Position numbers and translations under genes: made by a program. Positions 54,068-63,126 of a stretch of 64,000 nucleotides of DNA are shown here, in pieces. The notes under the pieces are model-generated. The model was not told where the DNA came from, did not search any database, and was given only the letters and a program-made list of their open reading frames with translations. Origin of the DNA: Kribbella catacumbae DSM 19601 (GTDB lineage Bacteria; Actinomycetota; Actinomycetes; Propionibacteriales; Kribbellaceae); NCBI RefSeq assembly GCF_000372465.1, contig NZ_AQUZ01000021.1, positions 1 to 64,000 on the forward strand. The letters are read 5' to 3'. Every line of letters begins with the position of its first letter. The stretch's first letter is position 1.

Positions 54068-54096
54068 TTGGACCTCGGCCCGCTCTCCTCTATGCT
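54068..54096 (+). promoter_or_regulatory. Promoter of the tRNA cluster
   Basis: -35 TTGGAC at 54068-54073 and -10 TATGCT at 54091-54096 are separated by exactly 17 bases, 39 bp upstream of tRNA-Glu. This is a near-consensus housekeeping promoter. Confidence 0.7.
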
Positions 54097-54134
54097 TACG
54101 GCTGTCCCAAGGAGCTTCGGCTCCCGCGGTCCGA

Positions 54135-54207
54135 GTCCCCATCGTCTAGTGGCCTAGGACGCTGCCCTTTCAAGGCGGTAACGCGGGTTCGAATCCCGTT
54201 GGGGATA
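54135..54207 (+). tRNA. tRNA-Glu (anticodon UUC)
   Basis: A complete 73-nt cloverleaf: the acceptor GTCCCCA pairs with TGGGGAT, TTC sits in the anticodon loop flanked by GCCC/AAGG..., and GGTTCGAATCC is the T loop. CCA is not encoded. Confidence 0.95.
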
Positions 54208-54266
54208 CGGTCGAAAGACCGATGTCAGCAAGGCTCGAAGGATGGTGTAGCATCGTCGAGCAATCT

Positions 54267-54343
54267 GGCCCAGTAGCGCAGTTGGTTAGCGTGCCGCCCT
54301 GTCACGGCGGAGGTCGCGGGTTCGAGTCCCGTCTGGGTCGCCA
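54267..54343 (+). tRNA. tRNA-Asp (anticodon GUC)
   Basis: A full cloverleaf: the acceptor GGCCCAG pairs with CTGGGTC, anticodon GTC lies in CCTGTCAC, and the T loop is GGTTCGAGTCC. It ends with encoded CCA. Confidence 0.95.
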
Positions 54344-54391
54344 GGAGAGTGGCGGCGGAGTGTTCACACACCGCCGCCATTGATCTCTCCC

Positions 54392-54464
54392 GGTCAGGTA
54401 GCTCAGCTGGTAGAGCGTCCGCCTGAAAAGCGGAAGGTCGGCGGTTCGAGACCGCCCCTGACCA
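54392..54464 (+). tRNA. tRNA-Phe (anticodon GAA)
   Basis: A full cloverleaf: acceptor GGTCAGG with CCTGACC, anticodon GAA in CCTGAAAA, T loop GGTTCGAGACC. The 3' end is followed by CCC rather than CCA. It is next to an integrase gene, so its 3' end is probably the attachment site. Confidence 0.93.
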
Positions 54465-54479
54465 CCCAATCTTGAGCGT

Positions 54480-54498
54480 GGATCTCGATCCGAGATCC
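54480..54498. other. Inverted repeat near the presumed att site
   Basis: GGATCTCG-ATC-CGAGATCC is a perfect 8-bp palindrome 15 bp past tRNA-Phe and 40 bp before the integrase stop. It could end the integrase transcript or be a recombinase site. Confidence 0.4.
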
Positions 54499-54538
54499 GC
54501 CGACTCCCCCGCGACTACCGCAACCAGTACCGCAACGC

Positions 54539-55750
54539 CTATCCGGCAACCATCTCCTCTAGCTGTTCCAGCGCCTTCCGCTGGTCCTCCAGCGATGCAT
54601 GGGCATAGACCGCCATCGTCACCTGTACGTCAGCGTGCCCGACGATTGCCTGCACGATGTGCGGCGGCACTTTCAGCCGCAGGAGCAAAGTCACACACGA
54701 GTGCCGCAGGTCGTGGAAGCGCATCTCCCCTACCCCCGCCGCGTTCCGGATCGGGTACCAAGTACGCCGGAGGTTGTCCGGCTCGATCGGCGTTCCGATC
54801 TCGGTCGTGAACACGTAGCCCGTATCGACCCACTTCGCGCCGGCCAACAGCCGTTCCTTCGCCTGCTGACGCTTGTGGCTCGCGAGTGCTTCAAGACACA
54901 CCTTGATCAGCGGCACGGTCCTCTTCGATTTCTTGGTCTTCGGTGTCACCGCCTGCAATGCGCCATCAACCCGTTGCAGCGTCCTGCGAACTTCGAGGGT
55001 CTTCTCCACCTGGTCGATGTCCGCCCACCTAAGGCCGAGTAGCTCGCCGCGCCGCAGTCCCATGTAGAGCGCCATGACGTACAGCGCGTAGAGCCGCGTC
55101 GGCTTAGCCGCCTTGAGCAACAGCCGAGCCTGTTCCTCGGTTGCGCCTCGGTTGACGTCGTACTGCGCGCCTTGGACCTGTACCAGCTTGGCCACGTTCC
55201 GCTGTAGGACTTCCTCTCGCACAGCGGCTTGCAAGGCGTTCCGAAGAACGGCGTGGACTTGCTCCACTAGCCGGTCTGAAGGATGGCGCTCACAGCACTG
55301 ACCAACCGCACAGCACTTCGCCTTATCGCCCCGCCTTGCGTCGTACCCGTGCTTGCAGCAAAGACAGGTGTTCCGTAGGCGCTTCATGAACAGCCGGACA
55401 TCGGCACCGGTGAGCTTGTGCAGCTTCTTCTTGCCGATGTCGGGAATGAGATGCACCCGCGCGACCAACTCGTACCCCTGGTAGGTCTTCGGCTTCTTCG
55501 CAGGCTTCAAGATGTGCTCCAGCCAATACCGAAGGAATGCTTCCACTTGCCAGTTCGTCGCCTCAGCCGGGATTCCCTGGTCCGAGTCCGTTTGCAGTTT
55601 CCGGAGCTTCTGAACCACCACGTCACGGTCCTTGGATGAAACCTCCTTCCGGGCGGTCGTCCCATCGGCTTGCAGCACGTAGGCCGCGCCGTACCACCGG
55701 TCCTTGCTGGCGCGGTAGTAGATCGATCCGTCACCGTTCGCGGCCTTCAT
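54539..55750 (-). CDS. Tyrosine-type site-specific integrase
   Basis: A 403-residue phage-type integrase. The N-terminal part includes a SAM-like core-binding domain; a CCKHGYDARRGDKAKCC zinc-like insertion (Cys-rich) sits around 140-175. The catalytic domain holds Arg in LRRGELLGLRW, then HDLRHS (His, Arg), GHADV and the nucleophile Tyr in AVYAHAS. It would recombine the element with tRNA-Phe. ATG 55750 overlaps the stop of the excisionase gene. Confidence 0.92.
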   Translation of the reverse strand: MKAANGDGSIYYRASKDRWYGAAYVLQADGTTARKEVSSKDRDVVVQKLRKLQTDSDQGIPAEATNWQVEAFLRYWLEHILKPAKKPKTYQGYELVARVHLIPDIGKKKLHKLTGADVRLFMKRLRNTCLCCKHGYDARRGDKAKCCAVGQCCERHPSDRLVEQVHAVLRNALQAAVREEVLQRNVAKLVQVQGAQYDVNRGATEEQARLLLKAAKPTRLYALYVMALYMGLRRGELLGLRWADIDQVEKTLEVRRTLQRVDGALQAVTPKTKKSKRTVPLIKVCLEALASHKRQQAKERLLAGAKWVDTGYVFTTEIGTPIEPDNLRRTWYPIRNAAGVGEMRFHDLRHSCVTLLLRLKVPPHIVQAIVGHADVQVTMAVYAHASLEDQRKALEQLEEMVAG

Positions 55751-55989
55751 GCTGCGGTCTCCTCTTCCAGCAGTTGAATTGCTTCCTCCAGAGCCGAGAC
55801 CCGCACCAACCGCCGAGCACCGATCTTCACGGTCTTCAGCTTCCGGCTGCGGATCAGGTCATAGAGAGTCGAGCGGTGAATGCCCAGCCGTGCGGCAGCG
55901 TCGTCCGTAGTGATCAACAGCCGGTCCGCGTCAGCGATCTGAACCATGCTCATCTGAGGTACAGCTCCGTCCTGTCTGGGCGTGCTCAT
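55747..55989 (-). CDS. Excisionase-like HTH protein
   Basis: An 80-residue helix-turn-helix protein of the excisionase/MerR-like class: LLITTDDAAARLGIHRSTLYDLIRSRKLKTVKIGARRLVRVSALEEA. It would set the direction of integrase recombination. It starts at ATG 55989, overlapping the DUF3631 stop, and its stop overlaps the integrase start. Confidence 0.85.
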   Translation of the reverse strand: MSTPRQDGAVPQMSMVQIADADRLLITTDDAAARLGIHRSTLYDLIRSRKLKTVKIGARRLVRVSALEEAIQLLEEETAA

Positions 55990-57296
55990 GCGGTTTCGCG
56001 GTTCGGGTGGGTGTTGTCGATCAAGTCGGGAACAGCTCTGGGGACCCAAGGCGTACCAGCCGTACCAGCCTCGTCTTCGCAGGTCAGGGTCGAGGAGGCT
56101 TGGTTGGTTGGTACGGCTTGAGCCGTACCGGTGGTGGAAGCCTCTTCGGGGCTGACCTGGGAAGTTACGGCTGGTACGGCTGGTACGGCTTCCCCACCGG
56201 CTGGTTTTGGCTCGGGGCAGTAGCGGTTCCAGGCGTCGGCGAAATCGCTGCGGTAGTAGCCCTTGGCTTGCCCGGTCTGGAAGCGGATGGTGTCGCTGCG
56301 GATCTCGAAATCGCGCAGCAGGTTGCCGAGCTTCATCCCGCTGAGTCCGTCTTTGCCGATCGTTGCCCAAGGGCTCTCGCTGAGCGCCTTGAGCCGGGTC
56401 AGCAGGTCTTGGGTTGGCAGCGCGTCGGCGTCTTGGAAGACTGTCCGGCAGTCGGCCAGCAGCCGGGTCGGAATCGAAGTCTCGTCACCGGCGTCGCGGT
56501 CGCTGGTGAGTGCCACAGCCGCTTTCCGGGCTGCCCGGGGCCATTGGCCGCCCGCGAGGTCGGCAACGGCAATCATCGGTTCCCAGGTGTCAGCAGCGCG
56601 GTCTTCCAGCGGCATGTCCGGGGTCGCGTTCCGCAGCATCTCAATGTGAGGGCTGAGCCACTGGTTGAGCCGTTGCCGTAGCGCGTCCAGCTCGGGCCCG
56701 TCGCGGCCGACGCGGTACGGCGCGACCTGCTCACCGGGCGCCCTGCGACGCATGCGGATGACGGCTGCCCGGTCCTCGATCGTGTCTGGCATCGCGCCGA
56801 TGCCCGCGAGTGCGGCCATGGCGAACGTTGGGATCTTCTCCACCGACCGTGAACCGGCGTCGTAGCGCAGTGCCGGGCGGCCGCGCTGGTGACCGGCGTT
56901 GAGCAGGCCGCGTAGGTCTTCGTTGTCGCCTGCCTTGGGGCCAAAGATGGTGTCGGCCTCATCGATCAGCAGGGTCGGCGGATCACTCGGCGCGACGCCG
57001 ATGGATCTGTAGACGGCTGACGGGGATGCGTTGACGGTCATCAGCGGCCGGTGTGACATGCCCTCGACGGTGTCCAGCAGCCGCGACTTCCCGCAGCGCC
57101 GTTCCGGTGCCCGGATCACCAACCGCGGGGCGCAGTTCCAGGCCGGTACGGCGTGCGTCGCAGCGACCCACAACACAACCGCCGTCAGCGCGGACGTACT
57201 GGGCAGGATGACGTAGCGGGTGATGGTCGCGGCCACGTCGTCCAGCAGCTCCGCGCCATCGATCGGCTCGGCTGTGGTCTCGGTCGAGCTGGTCAT
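55986..57296 (-). CDS. DUF3631 ATPase
   Basis: A 436-residue protein with a Walker A (RAPERRCGKSRLLD, near residue 70) and Walker B (TLLIDEADTIFG, near 108), then the DUF3631 region (WEPMIAVADLAGGQWPRAARKAAVAL). In these elements it probably acts as a helicase- or initiator-like ATPase with the neighbouring prim-pol. The C-terminal 80 residues are Thr/Ser/Ala/Val-rich, disordered and repetitive, with AVPAVPAVTS. It overlaps both neighbours. Confidence 0.82.
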   Translation of the reverse strand: MTSSTETTAEPIDGAELLDDVAATITRYVILPSTSALTAVVLWVAATHAVPAWNCAPRLVIRAPERRCGKSRLLDTVEGMSHRPLMTVNASPSAVYRSIGVAPSDPPTLLIDEADTIFGPKAGDNEDLRGLLNAGHQRGRPALRYDAGSRSVEKIPTFAMAALAGIGAMPDTIEDRAAVIRMRRRAPGEQVAPYRVGRDGPELDALRQRLNQWLSPHIEMLRNATPDMPLEDRAADTWEPMIAVADLAGGQWPRAARKAAVALTSDRDAGDETSIPTRLLADCRTVFQDADALPTQDLLTRLKALSESPWATIGKDGLSGMKLGNLLRDFEIRSDTIRFQTGQAKGYYRSDFADAWNRYCPEPKPAGGEAVPAVPAVTSQVSPEEASTTGTAQAVPTNQASSTLTCEDEAGTAGTPWVPRAVPDLIDNTHPNRETA

Positions 57297-58171
57297 GCGG
57301 CAATCCCTTCGTCACGGAAACCGCCAGCGATGGCGGCCCTGATGTCCCGGTCGGTTTGGGCGGCTTGGTGTCCCACGTAGGTCAGCGCGGTGACGGCGTC
57401 GGCCTGTTCGATGACTCCGGCCGCGACCATCCGCGCAACGCCTCTAGCGGCGCCGTACAAGGTGGTGCGGCGCCTGCCTTTGGGTGCGCGGCGTACGGCG
57501 TCCAGGTGGGCGTCTAGGAGCTTGTCCGGGTGGGAGATGCCCCCGCCCGGTTCTGTTGTGGCTGGGCTGGTTTGCGGGGTGGACGATTCGGCCGGCATAG
57601 GGGGCAGGCAGGCGGCGATGAGAGCGGGGGGCACCTCCATCACGTCGGCCCCGCTGTTGGTCGCCCATCGGTACGGCAGCCCGGTGCGGTGATGGATCGA
57701 CGGTGGCAAGACGACGTAACCGCCATCGGCTTTGATGTCGATCCCCGGCCGTCTTGGCATGGGGCGTGACGGCATGTGCTGGCTGGGGTGGCGGTAGTAC
57801 AGGTGCTGTCCACCAGAGCCGGTGACAACCCGCAGCGTGCGCGGCAACAGCCCTTCCGCCACGAGCTGGGTCATGCTCGCCGTTCCGCCGTGCGCCGGAT
57901 CAACATCGACCACCAGGAGCCCGGACACAGAGCCGGTGCGGACGGCGAGCTGTCCGTACGGGACAGCGGCAATAATCGCTGTGATGCGGTGCGGATCGGT
58001 CGAAGCGGCGTAAAAGCCGTGGCAGGTCAGGTGTCCGCAGGTCGTCGGGTCATGGTCGGTGGCGGTGCGGCAGGCGGCGCAGTTGGCAACGGGACGCTTG
58101 GACCGGGCCAGCATGAACACCGGCCAGCCATGTCCAGCGGCGGCGAGTGCAGCGGTCAGGATGTCGTTCAT
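57293..58171 (-). CDS. Bifunctional primase/polymerase (prim-pol)
   Basis: A 292-residue prim-pol: GHGWPVFMLARSKRPVA is the family's N-terminal strand, LLVVDVDPAHGG holds the catalytic DxD, GSGGQHLYY the sGGxH motif, and DIKADGGYVVLPPS the third motif. A CAACRTATDHDPTTCGHLTCHG segment could bind zinc. It would prime replication of the excised element. The stop overlaps the DUF3631 start. Confidence 0.87.
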   Translation of the reverse strand: MNDILTAALAAAGHGWPVFMLARSKRPVANCAACRTATDHDPTTCGHLTCHGFYAASTDPHRITAIIAAVPYGQLAVRTGSVSGLLVVDVDPAHGGTASMTQLVAEGLLPRTLRVVTGSGGQHLYYRHPSQHMPSRPMPRRPGIDIKADGGYVVLPPSIHHRTGLPYRWATNSGADVMEVPPALIAACLPPMPAESSTPQTSPATTEPGGGISHPDKLLDAHLDAVRRAPKGRRRTTLYGAARGVARMVAAGVIEQADAVTALTYVGHQAAQTDRDIRAAIAGGFRDEGIAA

Positions 58172-58196
58172 CGGTGTGATCTCCCCTCGAGGGATT

Positions 58197-58637
58197 TCAG
58201 GCGGCGTAGGAGTTGGATGTGGCGTTGCGGTAGTCGCCGGTCATGCACTCGACACAGCGGCCATCGCTGGTGGGGATGCAGTACGCGGCTACCTGGCCGC
58301 AGAGCTTGCAGCGGCGTCGCGCTTCCATGGCCTTGTCCAAGGCGTTGAGCTGAGCCGGTGACGGCACCCGCGACGGGCGGGCGAGGTCGAGCCGGTACAG
58401 CCAGGCCCAGCGCTGCCCGTTGCGCCACACCAGCAACGCGTAGGGTTCCTGCCCGCCCGGGCACATCCGCATGGCGCGGAGCTGGCGGCGGGTGGCGAGC
58501 CCGGCCGGTGCCCACTTGAACCGGAAGACTGGTGTCCCGTGGTGGTCCCAGCCGATGGCCTGCTGGCCGTTCCACAAGGTGATCCAGCGCGACGCGGCCG
58601 GGTGCAGACTTGCCTTGTCCATCAGCGGTGTGGTCAT
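58197..58637 (-). CDS. RRQRL-motif zinc-binding-type protein
   Basis: A 146-residue protein of the kind found in actinomycete elements: RRQLRAMRMCPGGQEPYALL is the RRQRL-like motif, followed by the RWAWLYRLDLARP segment, and a Cys-rich end (CKLCGQ...CIPTSDGRCVEC) provides zinc ligands. The role is unknown. ATG 58637 overlaps the preceding stop by one base (TGATG). Confidence 0.72.
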   Translation of the reverse strand: MTTPLMDKASLHPAASRWITLWNGQQAIGWDHHGTPVFRFKWAPAGLATRRQLRAMRMCPGGQEPYALLVWRNGQRWAWLYRLDLARPSRVPSPAQLNALDKAMEARRRCKLCGQVAAYCIPTSDGRCVECMTGDYRNATSNSYAA

Positions 58638-58918
58638 CAGCGGTTCCACCAATGGCGCTTGGCGGCGGCGCGGTCGAACCGGTCTCGTGCGGCTTGTGCT
58701 TCGGTGGTTTCGTTCTCGGAGGAGTACCGGTTGAGATCGGCCAGGGCTTCGTTGTACTCGTCGCGGCTGGTCGATCGTGTGCGGGTTTCGTGCGAGCCGG
58801 ATTCGCGCCGTTCGTCCACGGTGGTCTTGAGCTCGGTGAGGTCGGCGGCGAACGCATCGCGGAGGGCTGAGCGCTTGCGGTTGCTCTTGGCAACGGGCTT
58901 GTGTGGGGTGGTGGCCAT
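58637..58918 (-). CDS. Small basic element protein
   Basis: A 93-residue charged protein with no family I know, N-terminally basic (KSNRKRSALRDAFAADL), then a long helix-prone stretch (ALADLNRYSSENETTEAQAARDRF) and a final WWNR. It follows an acidic/basic pattern typical of small DNA-associated proteins, but this is inference. The start is ATG 58918. Confidence 0.55.
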   Translation of the reverse strand: MATTPHKPVAKSNRKRSALRDAFAADLTELKTTVDERRESGSHETRTRSTSRDEYNEALADLNRYSSENETTEAQAARDRFDRAAAKRHWWNR

Positions 58919-58938
58919 GGTGGGCGTTGCTCCTTCGG

Positions 58939-59199
58939 TCAGCGGTTGCTGTGTCGGTCAAGTAGGCGTCGGCCGAGCCGGATGCGGCGGCCGGTGCCTT
59001 TGCAGCGAGGGCAGTTGCGGAACGACTTGCGGGTGGGTGAGCCGGACTTGCCGGAGCCGGTGCAGCGCGGGCAGTTGGCATACGGCCAGATCCGGCAACC
59101 GGCCAGGTAGAGCGCCACCAGAACGACGGCAAGCGAGGCGAGCAGGAGCACCGATCCGGCGGTGACGAGCGCGAGGAGCGGCGGTACAGACTCAGACAT
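58939..59199 (-). CDS. Small membrane protein with DnaJ-like zinc motifs
   Basis: An 86-residue protein. One membrane helix (about residues 8-30) is followed by two CxxCxG motifs, CPRCTGSGK and CPRCKGTGR, as in a single DnaJ-type zinc finger. The function is unknown; it is common for such proteins to sit in actinomycete elements. ATG 59199 is taken because it gives the natural N-terminus; a longer reading to 59250 is less plausible. Confidence 0.65.
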   Translation of the reverse strand: MSESVPPLLALVTAGSVLLLASLAVVLVALYLAGCRIWPYANCPRCTGSGKSGSPTRKSFRNCPRCKGTGRRIRLGRRLLDRHSNR

Positions 59200-59445
59200 C
59201 TCTGTCACTTTCTGTAGTCGAGAGTGGGTGTGACGGGCCACGGCGAGCACCTGGCGGTGTCGTCGGGTTCGGTTGGGTTGGGTCAGTTAGCTGCCGGTGA
59301 TCGGGTTAGGTCTGTAACTCACCGGCTCAACGGGGGCTAATGTGGCTCTGACCTGCGGAAAGTTAGCGAGTGAGGCGAGTTAACCGGGGCCGGAGATACG
59401 CTGGTCAGAGCCGGTTTCAGGCGATCTCCGACCCCGTGACCCGGG
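59200..59445. promoter_or_regulatory. 246-bp intergenic region with hairpins
   Basis: This is the largest gap in the element. It holds GCCGGTGA / TCACCGGC (59293-59300, 59319-59326) as a stem, and a longer inverted repeat, CGAGTTAACC...GGGTTAACTCG, around 59376-59453 that reaches the FtsK stop. AGTTA-type words recur. It probably contains the promoter of the genes downstream to the left and may contain an origin or transfer site. Confidence 0.4.
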
Positions 59446-61695
59446 TTAACTCGCGAGCGGATCCGCGTTGCCGGCATCGTCGTTCCCACTCTCGGCGTCC
59501 TGCTGCCGCCGCACGATCGCGCTACGGACGGTAGCCGGATCGATCGGGTAGCGGTTCCCGGTCGATGGGACCTTGATGCCGTGCTCGGCTTCCAGCAGCT
59601 CACGCAGCGCCTTGCCGGTCAGCGACTGGTACGGCGGCCAGCTCGGCGCGAGCCGCTTAAGCAGGGCGGGCACGTTGGCGACGTTGACCGGGTCGTCGCC
59701 GAGCACCTCGTCCAGGTCGGCAAGCAGGTCGCGGGTCACGATCTCGACCGGGCGGGAGTCGGGCGCTGGCTTGCCGAGCTTGGCGATCGCCTCCAAGCTC
59801 CGCTTGATGATCGGGGTGACCTGATCGTTGCCCTTGGACACGTCGAGGTAGTACCACTGCAAGATCTCGGACCGCTCGCCGTTGAAGCCCTTGACCACGG
59901 CCGTGCCGCGATCGGTGCCGGGGATCAGCTCAGTCGCCCGATGCCCTGCCGCATAAGCGCCCTGACCAAGCAGCGCGTCGTTGGCGACGTGGTCACCGAC
60001 CGCGAACGCGATGCCGTTCGAGCAGTTCCGCGTCACGTCGCGCGGCATCGAATCCCGCGTGGGTGCCTGGGTGGAGATGATCATGTGAATCGCGCGCTTG
60101 CGGCCAAGCTTCACGATCTCCACGAGGAGCTTGGCGATCTCCTTGCCGTAGGTCTCGTGGGTGATCGCTACGTGTGCCTCTTCGAGCAGGCAGATCAGCG
60201 GGTGCAGCCCCACACCGGCTGAGGCGAGTTCACGGGTGACGGCCGGGACCTCGAAGTCGATCAGCAACTGTCCGCGTCGCTGAACCTCTTCATGAACGTT
60301 CACGAGCTGGTCAAGGATGGCTTTCATGGACTCGTCGTCGGCGCCCATCACGTAGGACGCGCACCGCGGCTTGAACACCTCGAAGTCGAAGTTCGTGTCC
60401 GGCACCCAGATCCGCAACTCAGCGGTCGGGTCGAGCGCGCAACCGGCCATGATCGCTCGCGCCGATGCCGACTTGCCCTGACCCGGCATACCGCCCGTCA
60501 TCGTGTTCCGCTCAGGGATCGGCGCAAGCATCGCGTCACCACGCAACGTCTTCCCGACCGGCACACCCTTGAACACGTCCACCAGACCACCGCTCAGCAA
60601 CGGATACTGGCCCGCACCTTCAGCGAGCGCGCCCTTGTCAGCGATCCACAGATCCATGATCCCGGCCTCGCTGCCAGTGGTCGGCCACACCTCCTTAGCC
60701 GCCCGGTGCAGACCAGTGGCCAGGTCACCACGGCGCCGCGCGATCTTCTCCGCCGTGACACCGGCAGGCAGCCGGACCACGGCGTGCGTGCCGCGCCCAT
60801 CGACCCGGGCGGGGGTGATGAACTGCAACTTGAGTCCGGCTTTCAGGTACTGGGTAATGGCCGGGATGCGCAGCGCCTCCAGCGCCTTCGCGATCGTGGT
60901 TTCATCGATCGCAACATCCATGTCAGCATCGGCGGTCGTGACCAGCCAGCGCGGTGGTTCAGCGCGGCGTTTGCCTTCGCGCCAGGCGGCCAGCACCAGC
61001 AGGAACGGCAGCGCGATGCTGAACAGTCCCCACACGAACGCGACCGCAGCGATCGTGAACCCGATGATCCCGAAGAACCCGAGCCATACGCCGGTGAACG
61101 ACCCGTTGCCGGTGACCTTGGTGAGGACCGCGATCACGAGCACCAGCAGCGGAACACCCACCACCGCAGCGATACCGACCTTGAGCACACCCCACGCGAG
61201 CTTCGGCAGATCCATCAACCGGCGATGGCGCCGTTCGGTGGCCATCGCCTTGCGGTCGGTCCACTCCTTCAACTCCTCGCGGTCGCCGACCGCTTCAGCC
61301 GCCTTGATCTGGCGCCGATAGGTGCCCATAGTCGAGGCATCCCACAACCGCTTCGCCCACGACTCCACACCCTGCACGACAGTGAACGACTCCCGCAGCA
61401 CCACCTTGCTCGCCGTCTTCGTCCGATCGTGGGTGGACACCTTCACCACCGCCCGCTTAGCCACCTGCGTGCCGGTCACCGCCCGCCGCAACACCAGCGC
61501 GCCGCGCGTCTCCAAGCGGGCATCCAGCGCGGCCGACTCCTCCTCGGACAGCACCTCCCCTTCGATCACCTCGCCGTCGATCACGTCGGCATCAGCGGTG
61601 GCGGGGTCGATCCGCTCGGCGGGCTCGTGGACAATGCCCAGATCCGTTGCCTGATTGGATTCTTCGTCGTTGTGAAGCTTGTGCACGTTGCTCAT
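59446..61695 (-). CDS. FtsK/SpoIIIE-type transfer ATPase
   Basis: A 749-residue DNA translocase. Membrane helices lie around residues 165-235; the ATPase has Walker A GGMPGQGKSASAR near 405 and the Walker B CLLEEAHVAI near 500, followed by IVKLGRKRAIHMIISTQAPTRDS, typical of this family. It would pump double-stranded element DNA between mycelial cells. The start is ATG 61695. Confidence 0.88.
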   Translation of the reverse strand: MSNVHKLHNDEESNQATDLGIVHEPAERIDPATADADVIDGEVIEGEVLSEEESAALDARLETRGALVLRRAVTGTQVAKRAVVKVSTHDRTKTASKVVLRESFTVVQGVESWAKRLWDASTMGTYRRQIKAAEAVGDREELKEWTDRKAMATERRHRRLMDLPKLAWGVLKVGIAAVVGVPLLVLVIAVLTKVTGNGSFTGVWLGFFGIIGFTIAAVAFVWGLFSIALPFLLVLAAWREGKRRAEPPRWLVTTADADMDVAIDETTIAKALEALRIPAITQYLKAGLKLQFITPARVDGRGTHAVVRLPAGVTAEKIARRRGDLATGLHRAAKEVWPTTGSEAGIMDLWIADKGALAEGAGQYPLLSGGLVDVFKGVPVGKTLRGDAMLAPIPERNTMTGGMPGQGKSASARAIMAGCALDPTAELRIWVPDTNFDFEVFKPRCASYVMGADDESMKAILDQLVNVHEEVQRRGQLLIDFEVPAVTRELASAGVGLHPLICLLEEAHVAITHETYGKEIAKLLVEIVKLGRKRAIHMIISTQAPTRDSMPRDVTRNCSNGIAFAVGDHVANDALLGQGAYAAGHRATELIPGTDRGTAVVKGFNGERSEILQWYYLDVSKGNDQVTPIIKRSLEAIAKLGKPAPDSRPVEIVTRDLLADLDEVLGDDPVNVANVPALLKRLAPSWPPYQSLTGKALRELLEAEHGIKVPSTGNRYPIDPATVRSAIVRRQQDAESGNDDAGNADPLAS

Positions 61696-61712
61696 CAGCC
61701 AGCTCCTATCGG

Positions 61713-62675
61713 TCAGGCCGCGAGCCGGGCAGGTTCGCCCGTCGCTGCCGTGTCGTCAGTCGTGGTCTCGGCGGTGATCGTGGTGAGGTCGGCGCGGACA
61801 GCGGCGGCGACCTTGGCGGACAGGCCCGTAGAGCAGCCGGTCGTGTGGCGGGCCCATGCCGGGGTGATCTCGTCGGCCGTCGCGCCCGGCTCGACCGCCT
61901 TGCGGGCGTCGGCTACGTAGTCGGCCAGCAACTTGCGGCCAGCAGGCTTAGCGGGCTTCCTGCGGGCCTGGGTTGGCTTGCGGGGTGCTTTGGTCGCGGG
62001 CGGTGCGTCGGGCGTTTCAGGCGCCGCCTGCTGGCCGGTGGTGACGGCAGGCGGCTCGGTCGCGGCCGGTGTGGTGTCCAGCGGAAGGGATGCCCCCTCC
62101 GGGTCGGCCAGGGCGGCAGTCTTCTCGGCTCGCAAAACGGCTTCGGTCAGCCGGTCCCGAAGTACCGGGGCGGTTTCGGCGGCACAGAACACCAGCAGCG
62201 GCGGAACCGAGTGCAGCACGATCCCCGCGATATCGAACGGTACGAACGAGTGCCAGGTGTTCATTGCGTAGGTCGCGGCGAACGCGAACTTCTTCGTGCG
62301 GCTGATCCACTTCGTGTGGTCGGCGACCTGGTACCGGGCGGTGATCTGCTCTGCCCGCAACACGGCGATGAGTACGAGCGAGACCATCGGGTCGAGTAGC
62401 CAGGCTGCGAACCAGGGCAGCGACCACGGCGCGGCGCCCTGAGCGGCGAACGCTTGAACGTTGACCATCGTGAAGGCCAGTCCGAGCACGATCCCGACCC
62501 ACATACACCGGTCAACCTGGGTACGGACCGACTCAACCCGCAGCGCCACCACATCGGGGTGCGTGGACAGCGCCCGGACCTGCGACGCCTCGGCCGCCTG
62601 CGTCCGCAACCGGTCCACACCCAACAGCTCCGACTTTGCCGGCGTAGCGTCAGCCGTCTGCACGAGCGTGCTCAT
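61713..62675 (-). CDS. DUF2637-like membrane protein (Spd-type)
   Basis: A 320-residue protein with four predicted membrane helices in residues 55-185 and a Pro/Thr/Ala/Lys-rich, probably cytoplasmic C-terminus with a helical end (LLADYVADARKAVEP). Proteins like this accompany FtsK-type ATPases in actinomycete elements and are thought to help intramycelial spread. The start, ATG 62675, overlaps the previous stop. Confidence 0.72.
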   Translation of the reverse strand: MSTLVQTADATPAKSELLGVDRLRTQAAEASQVRALSTHPDVVALRVESVRTQVDRCMWVGIVLGLAFTMVNVQAFAAQGAAPWSLPWFAAWLLDPMVSLVLIAVLRAEQITARYQVADHTKWISRTKKFAFAATYAMNTWHSFVPFDIAGIVLHSVPPLLVFCAAETAPVLRDRLTEAVLRAEKTAALADPEGASLPLDTTPAATEPPAVTTGQQAAPETPDAPPATKAPRKPTQARRKPAKPAGRKLLADYVADARKAVEPGATADEITPAWARHTTGCSTGLSAKVAAAVRADLTTITAETTTDDTAATGEPARLAA

Positions 62676-62887
62676 CCGCGGTCCTCCACACCCGGGCCGC
62701 TGCCCGTGTCGGTCCAGCGCACCGGCCGGGCGCCGTCCAAACCGGCAACCAGCTCAGCCAGCGTCTCGACCGGGACCACCCGCACGACGAACGACGCCAC
62801 AAACCCGGCAGTGAAATTGACGTCCTGGTCCAAGTGCCGCAGTAGCGCGCTGTGCAGGCTCTTGCGCTGTTGGTCCTCGCTGCTCAT
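62672..62887 (-). CDS. Small element protein
   Basis: A 71-residue protein I do not recognise, with an amphipathic stretch (NFTAGFVASFVVRVVPVETLAELVAGL). ATG 62887 overlaps the preceding stop, and its own stop overlaps the DUF2637-like start, so it is a coupled operon member. Confidence 0.6.
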   Translation of the reverse strand: MSSEDQQRKSLHSALLRHLDQDVNFTAGFVASFVVRVVPVETLAELVAGLDGARPVRWTDTGSGPGVEDRG

Positions 62888-63126
62888 CGCTGCACCTCCC
62901 CGCCGGTGAGGGCGCGGCGGACATCGGCGAGAAACCATTCCAGCGTCAGCAGGTCGCCGTACGCGGTCGCGAACTCCGCGGTCGCGGCGGGGGGCATCTC
63001 TCCGCTGTCCAGCACGAACGCGGACAGGAACTCGAACCGCGCGCCCAGCTCGTTGCTCGCCTGCTGGTCTTCGACTCCGAGCCGCTCGGCCCAGAGGCCG
63101 TCCACGGTCACCGCGCGGCCGGTCAC
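62884..63126 (-). CDS. Small element protein
   Basis: An 80-residue acidic, helical protein with no known family: LSAFVLDSGEMPPAATAEFATAYGDLL, then TLEWFLADVRRAL. GTG 63126 overlaps the upstream stop (GTGA), and its stop overlaps the next start, which supports translation. Confidence 0.6.
   Translation of the reverse strand: MTGRAVTVDGLWAERLGVEDQQASNELGARFEFLSAFVLDSGEMPPAATAEFATAYGDLLTLEWFLADVRRALTGGEVQR

Noticed and set aside
60292..61920. A 540-codon plus-strand frame across the FtsK-type gene
   Set aside because: The minus-strand frame has clear Walker motifs and membrane helices; the plus-strand frame is Arg/His/Pro-rich without motifs.
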